From Planctomycetaceae bacterium (GTDB lineage Bacteria > Planctomycetota > MHYJ01 > SBBU01), in contig SBBU01000235.1 in assembly GCA_005239585.1 (NCBI GenBank), positions 1 through 9,062 on the forward strand: a stretch of 9,062 bases of DNA. Direction: 5' to 3'. The notes under the pieces are model-generated. The model had not been told where the DNA came from. It worked only from the letters and a program-made list of their open reading frames with translations, and did no database searches. Position numbers and translations under genes: made by a program. Positions within the stretch are counted from its first letter, which is position 1, and each line of letters begins with the position of its first letter. This document shows, piece after piece, positions 6,348 to 9,062 of this stretch.

Positions 6348-6578
6348 CTAATTACCTGTTATTACTGTTACGTTTGCTGTTACCACTTCTATCCCATCCA
6401 CTAGATCCAACAGCGTGTATGGGAAGCTCTCTGTGATGCCTTTAACCGCAACTGAAACGTCACCATCCACACAATCCAGTAGTGTGCCGCCACTAGAGCA
6501 TTCACCCACCTGGATCTGTTGCAGATCTAACATTCCAATTGAAAGCAGTGACAACAGGCTAATCACGAGTAGTTTCAT
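6348..6578 (-). CDS. Small exported protein with a 23-residue internal repeat, function unknown
   Basis: This 76-residue protein has a signal peptide (MKLLVISLLSLLS) and a mature part of about 55 residues. The latter is made of two related units: TLLDCVDGDVSVAVKGIT from residue 32 and TLLDLVDGIEVVTANVTVIT from residue 55. The units repeat with a period of 23, each being a LLDxVDG turn followed by a beta-strand-like run. Cys27 and Cys36 could form a disulfide. An excellent ribosome binding site (AAAGGAGGTG, 5 nt from the ATG) predicts strong translation. The gene starts 15 nt after the anti-sigma fusion gene and is the last of the sigma-1 operon before a stem-loop. It could be an abundant envelope protein or a ligand for the PDZ or FecR part of its neighbour; both are inference. 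No homologue was recognised. The strong start signal and signal peptide argue that it is real. Confidence 0.75.
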   Translation of the reverse strand: MKLLVISLLSLLSIGMLDLQQIQVGECSSGGTLLDCVDGDVSVAVKGITESFPYTLLDLVDGIEVVTANVTVITGN

Positions 6579-6593
6579 GTTTCACCTCCTTTT

Positions 6594-8363
6594 CTATCTT
6601 GAACCTACTATAACTTGAAACACCGTCTCAGCATTGTTCCTTACGATTTTCACGTTAACTGTATCGCCTATCTTCAGGTCTTCTAACACGTCAAACAGAT
6701 CAAAGGAAGATGTGATGCTTTTTCCAGCTAGTTCCGTGATGATATCTCCAACCACAATCCCTGCCTTTTCTGATGGTGAATCTTTCGCGACTCGTTTTAC
6801 TACAGCTCCCTTGGAATCTGAGCTGTCATCTGGTGTAATACCCAAGTAGGGTTGCTTCTCAGATGCCTTTTTTATGTATTTGACCCATTCTTTAAATTTA
6901 TCAGATTGGTCAGCGTTTAACACTGCCGTTATTTGATTTTGAACTAGCTCGTCAAACATCCATTTTCCACCATCATTTGCACCCTTGAAAGGACTTCTGA
7001 GGTAGTAGATCCTTACAATGTCCTCTATTTGTTTAGCTTGATAGTCATTTAGTTTAACACCGAGCATGCTCCCAAGCGACTTGGCGGCGGATTTGATAGC
7101 TTTTTCTTTCTGCGATTCAATTTTCTTTACCCTGTGTTCCTTTAGCTGTGAGTATTGATTCTGATCCAGGATTTTCTGAAATTCAACATCCAGCTCTTCC
7201 TTGAGCTTATCAACCTCTGTCTGCAACTCCTCCCATGGTAGTCCCTTGGCCCATAATACGTCTCGCTTTTTAAAGAAATTAACCATTGCCAACCGCATCT
7301 TCTTCTCCTGCTCTACTGTAAGCCCCATCTGCTGCATCAATTTGTCATCCATAAGCTTGGTCTTTTCATACCTTTTCAGGTCAGGGTCAGACTCATCCTT
7401 GGGTTTTGGTTTGTCCTTCTCAGCATTTAGCTTTACGTTCTCCAGCTTGAGCTGTTCATTTTCGTTTTTTAATCGCCCCATTTCATCGAGCAGGCTTGCA
7501 AATTTTTCAGCGCTAATACCGTTTGCCAGTTTGTCCACATCTTTTTTATCTGCAACACTGGGAGGTCTATGCCTGTCCAATACCCCCACCTGATCGGCCG
7601 ATACATCCTTCTGGCCCGAGTCATTTACAAGCTTCACTGTGCCGACAATCACCGCTACTGCAACAACTGCGGCGCCGCTTATACCAACGAGTGTAGTTGC
7701 CTTCATGTCTTTACCTCCGTTAAAAATATTAATTGAAAACTTGGTCCCCAATACATACACAAGCCCTGCTTGTGTATGCACAACCAATTTTGACCTGTTC
7801 TTTGCCACATCAAAAAAGAATTCACCACTGCTAACATTAATGCTGTAACCTCTTTCACTATTCTCACGATTGACCTGAAACTGTGAGTCTGGGCTAACTG
7901 TAAGTAGACTGCCATCCTTGAATGAAAAGACCATAGGGTCTTCTATGACCTGTACTGTGTCGCCAAATAATAATTTACCGTCCCACCTGATTGCTTTTCC
8001 GCTTCGTATGACAAGCGCATTCTCATATTGAATCCCTTCATTTCTGCCGCCCAATATGACGACCAAGAGCGATATCAACAAGACTGCCGCGACACTGGTT
8101 GTTATGAACAAAATTCTCAACTGCTTTGAGTAAGCTTGGTTTTTTTGATAAACGGTCTTGAAAATTTCACTTTTTCGCTCTTTATTTACCGGCGAGATGG
8201 AAAAGGCCTTGGCTAACAACTCACTGTCACCCTGCAACTTGGCAACAATTGATTTACACTGACTGCAATTACTCAAATGATTAAAGACCTCGGCGTGTTC
8301 TGACACTAAAAGTAGGTTATTTGAATATAAAAAGAGTCTGTCGCTATCCGGATGATTATTCAT
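6594..8363 (-). CDS. Anti-sigma/FecR-like membrane protein joined to a coiled-coil, Spy-like and PDZ module
   Basis: This 589-residue protein is the probable anti-sigma partner of the ECF factor it overlaps by 8 nt. An anti-sigma zinc finger H-x3-C-x2-C (His29, Cys33, Cys36) is followed by a membrane helix (about 84-104). A FecR-like beta domain comes next (about 115-218, ending in the family hallmark VLGTKFSINIF). At Met220 the character changes: a second hydrophobic helix (222-243), a coiled coil (about 286-316), two helical segments with LTxxQ-like motifs (LTVEQ 348-352, LNDYQ 438-442) resembling Spy/CpxP proteins, and a C-terminal PDZ domain (505-589, binding loop YLGI, then GDIITELAGKSI). 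With two helices, the parts after the second helix would face the cytoplasm unless that helix acts as a separate signal anchor. A strong internal ribosome binding site before Met220 supports a second product of 370 residues. The first ATG has its own AAGGAAAT site. Confidence 0.82.
   Translation of the reverse strand: MNNHPDSDRLFLYSNNLLLVSEHAEVFNHLSNCSQCKSIVAKLQGDSELLAKAFSISPVNKERKSEIFKTVYQKNQAYSKQLRILFITTSVAAVLLISLLVVILGGRNEGIQYENALVIRSGKAIRWDGKLLFGDTVQVIEDPMVFSFKDGSLLTVSPDSQFQVNRENSERGYSINVSSGEFFFDVAKNRSKLVVHTQAGLVYVLGTKFSINIFNGGKDMKATTLVGISGAAVVAVAVIVGTVKLVNDSGQKDVSADQVGVLDRHRPPSVADKKDVDKLANGISAEKFASLLDEMGRLKNENEQLKLENVKLNAEKDKPKPKDESDPDLKRYEKTKLMDDKLMQQMGLTVEQEKKMRLAMVNFFKKRDVLWAKGLPWEELQTEVDKLKEELDVEFQKILDQNQYSQLKEHRVKKIESQKEKAIKSAAKSLGSMLGVKLNDYQAKQIEDIVRIYYLRSPFKGANDGGKWMFDELVQNQITAVLNADQSDKFKEWVKYIKKASEKQPYLGITPDDSSDSKGAVVKRVAKDSPSEKAGIVVGDIITELAGKSITSSFDLFDVLEDLKIGDTVNVKIVRNNAETVFQVIVGSR
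7713..7718 (-). promoter_or_regulatory. Internal Shine-Dalgarno GGAGGT before Met220 of the anti-sigma fusion
   Basis: On the minus strand GGAGGT is followed by 6 nt (AAAGAC) and an ATG at 7706-7704, an optimal initiation site. The ATG would start a 370-residue protein (7706-6594) opening with MKATTLVG and a hydrophobic helix, a typical signal-anchor N-terminus. The site sits in frame at the end of the FecR-like domain, so it marks either a second translation start or the seam of a gene fusion. Confidence 0.6.
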
Positions 8364-8895
8364 ATATTTCCTTTAACTTGGTAACAAGCATCTTATGGGC
8401 CCTACAGAGTCTAACCCTGAGATTTTCAGCAGATACTTTGAGGATATCTTCCATCTCTTTCGCTTCTAGATTCTGCTGATACTTTAGGAGCAGGATGGTT
8501 CTGTACTGATCTGGTAGGGTATCCATTACCTTTCTGATTCGCTCAATCTCTGTTTTCTTTATAAAATGTTCATCAGGTTTGGATGGGCCGGCACTAATAA
8601 CTTCAGGGTTTAACTCAGCATGAAAACGGCGGCCTCTCTTTCTAGCAATGTCTATAGACTTGTGAATAGCTATTTTAATCATAAGGACCTTGAACTTGGC
8701 TTTATTTTCGACATCAAGTCTTTCAAGATTTTGCAGAATCCATAGAAACGTATCGCTTGTGGCATCCTCTGCATCCTCCTTGTTCCCAAGCTTGGACAAG
8801 CATAAATTGTAGACATGGTCAATGTACTCGCCGTATATCGCCTCGAATTTTGCAGATTTTGCTTCCACATGGCTTACAATACCGAATTCACCCAT
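8356..8895 (-). CDS. ECF-family RNA polymerase sigma factor (first cassette)
   Basis: This 179-residue protein has typical ECF length and two domains. Region 2 covers about 16-90, with the acidic signature NKEDAEDATSDTFLWILQ (38-55) and the basic IDIARKRGRR stretch that follows. Region 4 covers about 124-175: LPDQYRTILLLKYQQNLEAK then the helix-turn-helix EMEDILKVSAENLRVRLCRA, which contacts the -35 element. The stop codon lies inside the first codons of the anti-sigma gene (ATGAATAA overlap), so the two are translationally coupled and made in fixed ratio, as is usual for such pairs. No Shine-Dalgarno precedes the ATG, and a promoter candidate lies very close upstream, hinting at a short or absent leader. 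It is only distantly similar to the second ECF factor of this window, so the two pairs are not a recent duplication. Confidence 0.93.
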   Translation of the reverse strand: MGEFGIVSHVEAKSAKFEAIYGEYIDHVYNLCLSKLGNKEDAEDATSDTFLWILQNLERLDVENKAKFKVLMIKIAIHKSIDIARKRGRRFHAELNPEVISAGPSKPDEHFIKKTEIERIRKVMDTLPDQYRTILLLKYQQNLEAKEMEDILKVSAENLRVRLCRAHKMLVTKLKEIYE

Positions 8896-9062
8896 TAAAT
8901 CTACACTTTATAAGCGTATGAGCCCTAGAAACGTTACAGCCTTATTTATCTAGGGGGCTAAAACCCTCGCTTGTCAACACTTTTTTGTGCCGTAACTTAT
9001 TGTGATTATGCAACTTACATACACTCATTGAAGGAGGCCACAGAGCAAGCAGGAGAGCACAG
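8896..9062. other. Upstream region of the sigma-1 operon, no gene seen
   Basis: These 167 nt hold the candidate ECF promoter and, further up on the minus strand, an isolated perfect TTGACA (8977-8972) without a well-placed -10 box. On the plus strand GAAGGAGG at about 9030 resembles a ribosome binding site, but no start codon at a suitable distance is reached before the window ends. Confidence 0.5.
8913..8938 (-). promoter_or_regulatory. Candidate ECF-type promoter of the sigma-1 operon
   Basis: On the minus strand TGTAAC (8938-8933) is followed by exactly 16 nt and CGCT (8916-8913). This resembles the ECF promoter type with an AAC -35 core and a CG -10 core; Bacillus sigma-X sites, for instance, begin with TGTAAC. 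The ATG is 17 nt past the -10 element, leaving a leader of about 10 nt. Position directly before an ECF gene suggests autoregulation. It was found by eye and is not statistically tested. Confidence 0.4.

Noticed and set aside
7201..7593. 130-residue plus-strand open frame rich in Ser and Phe
   Set aside because: The composition is the reverse complement of the Lys/Glu-rich coiled-coil codons of the anti-sigma fusion gene; a shadow frame.
7703..7915. 70-residue minus-strand frame ending at the fusion seam, considered as a frameshifted FecR remnant
   Set aside because: Its translation lacks FecR features, while the 589-residue frame carries the full FecR hallmark up to the seam, so no frameshift is needed.
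8947..8977. Housekeeping promoter with perfect TTGACA upstream of sigma-1
   Set aside because: The best -10 candidate (TAGATA) is 19 nt away and weak; mentioned only in the upstream-region entry.

Overview
The window looks like part of a bacterial chromosome of moderate GC, carrying no rRNA, tRNA, CRISPR array, transposase or phage gene. Every supported gene lies on the minus strand, so transcription runs from the right end to the left. Two ECF sigma/anti-sigma cassettes with unusual extracytoplasmic sensor parts, squalene-cyclase-fold exported proteins and tandem paralogous lipoproteins suggest a Gram-negative lineage rich in ECF factors and envelope proteins. Planctomycetota or a related candidate phylum is my best guess. 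That is an inference from gene content, not a demonstrated placement.

Right part (about 8940 to 6300): an ECF sigma factor (8895-8356) overlaps by 8 nt a 589-residue membrane protein (8363-6594). That protein joins a zinc-finger anti-sigma domain, a membrane helix, a FecR-like domain, a second hydrophobic helix, a coiled coil, Spy/CpxP-like helical segments and a C-terminal PDZ domain. Inside it, exactly where the FecR domain stops, lies a near-ideal ribosome binding site and ATG, so it may be two proteins fused in frame. A 76-residue exported protein with a 23-residue internal duplication follows after 15 nt, and a perfect 11-bp stem-loop ends the group. An ECF-type promoter candidate lies just upstream of the sigma gene.

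Middle (about 6260 to 4211): two tandem paralogous lipoproteins of unknown function (6189-5419 and 5415-4660) are separated by 3 nt. They are followed by a 449-nt non-coding stretch holding a GC-rich row of five small palindromes that looks like a dispersed repeat element.

Left part (4252 to 1): two exported alpha/alpha-toroid proteins of the squalene cyclase/prenyltransferase repeat fold, without the catalytic DxDD motif (4210-3020 and 2916-1840), then a second ECF sigma factor (1791-1246) and a second anti-sigma factor whose exported part is made of HEAT-like repeats (1220-45). A ribosome binding site and ATG at the extreme left edge suggest one more gene.

Working model (inference): each cassette senses an envelope condition through an extracytoplasmic protein-interaction module (FecR/Spy-like/PDZ in one, HEAT repeats in the other), releases its sigma factor, and reads a promoter in front of its own operon. 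Candidate promoters of similar design (TGTAAC-N16-CGCT and TCAAAC-N16-CGTA) precede the sigma-1 gene and the second toroid gene.
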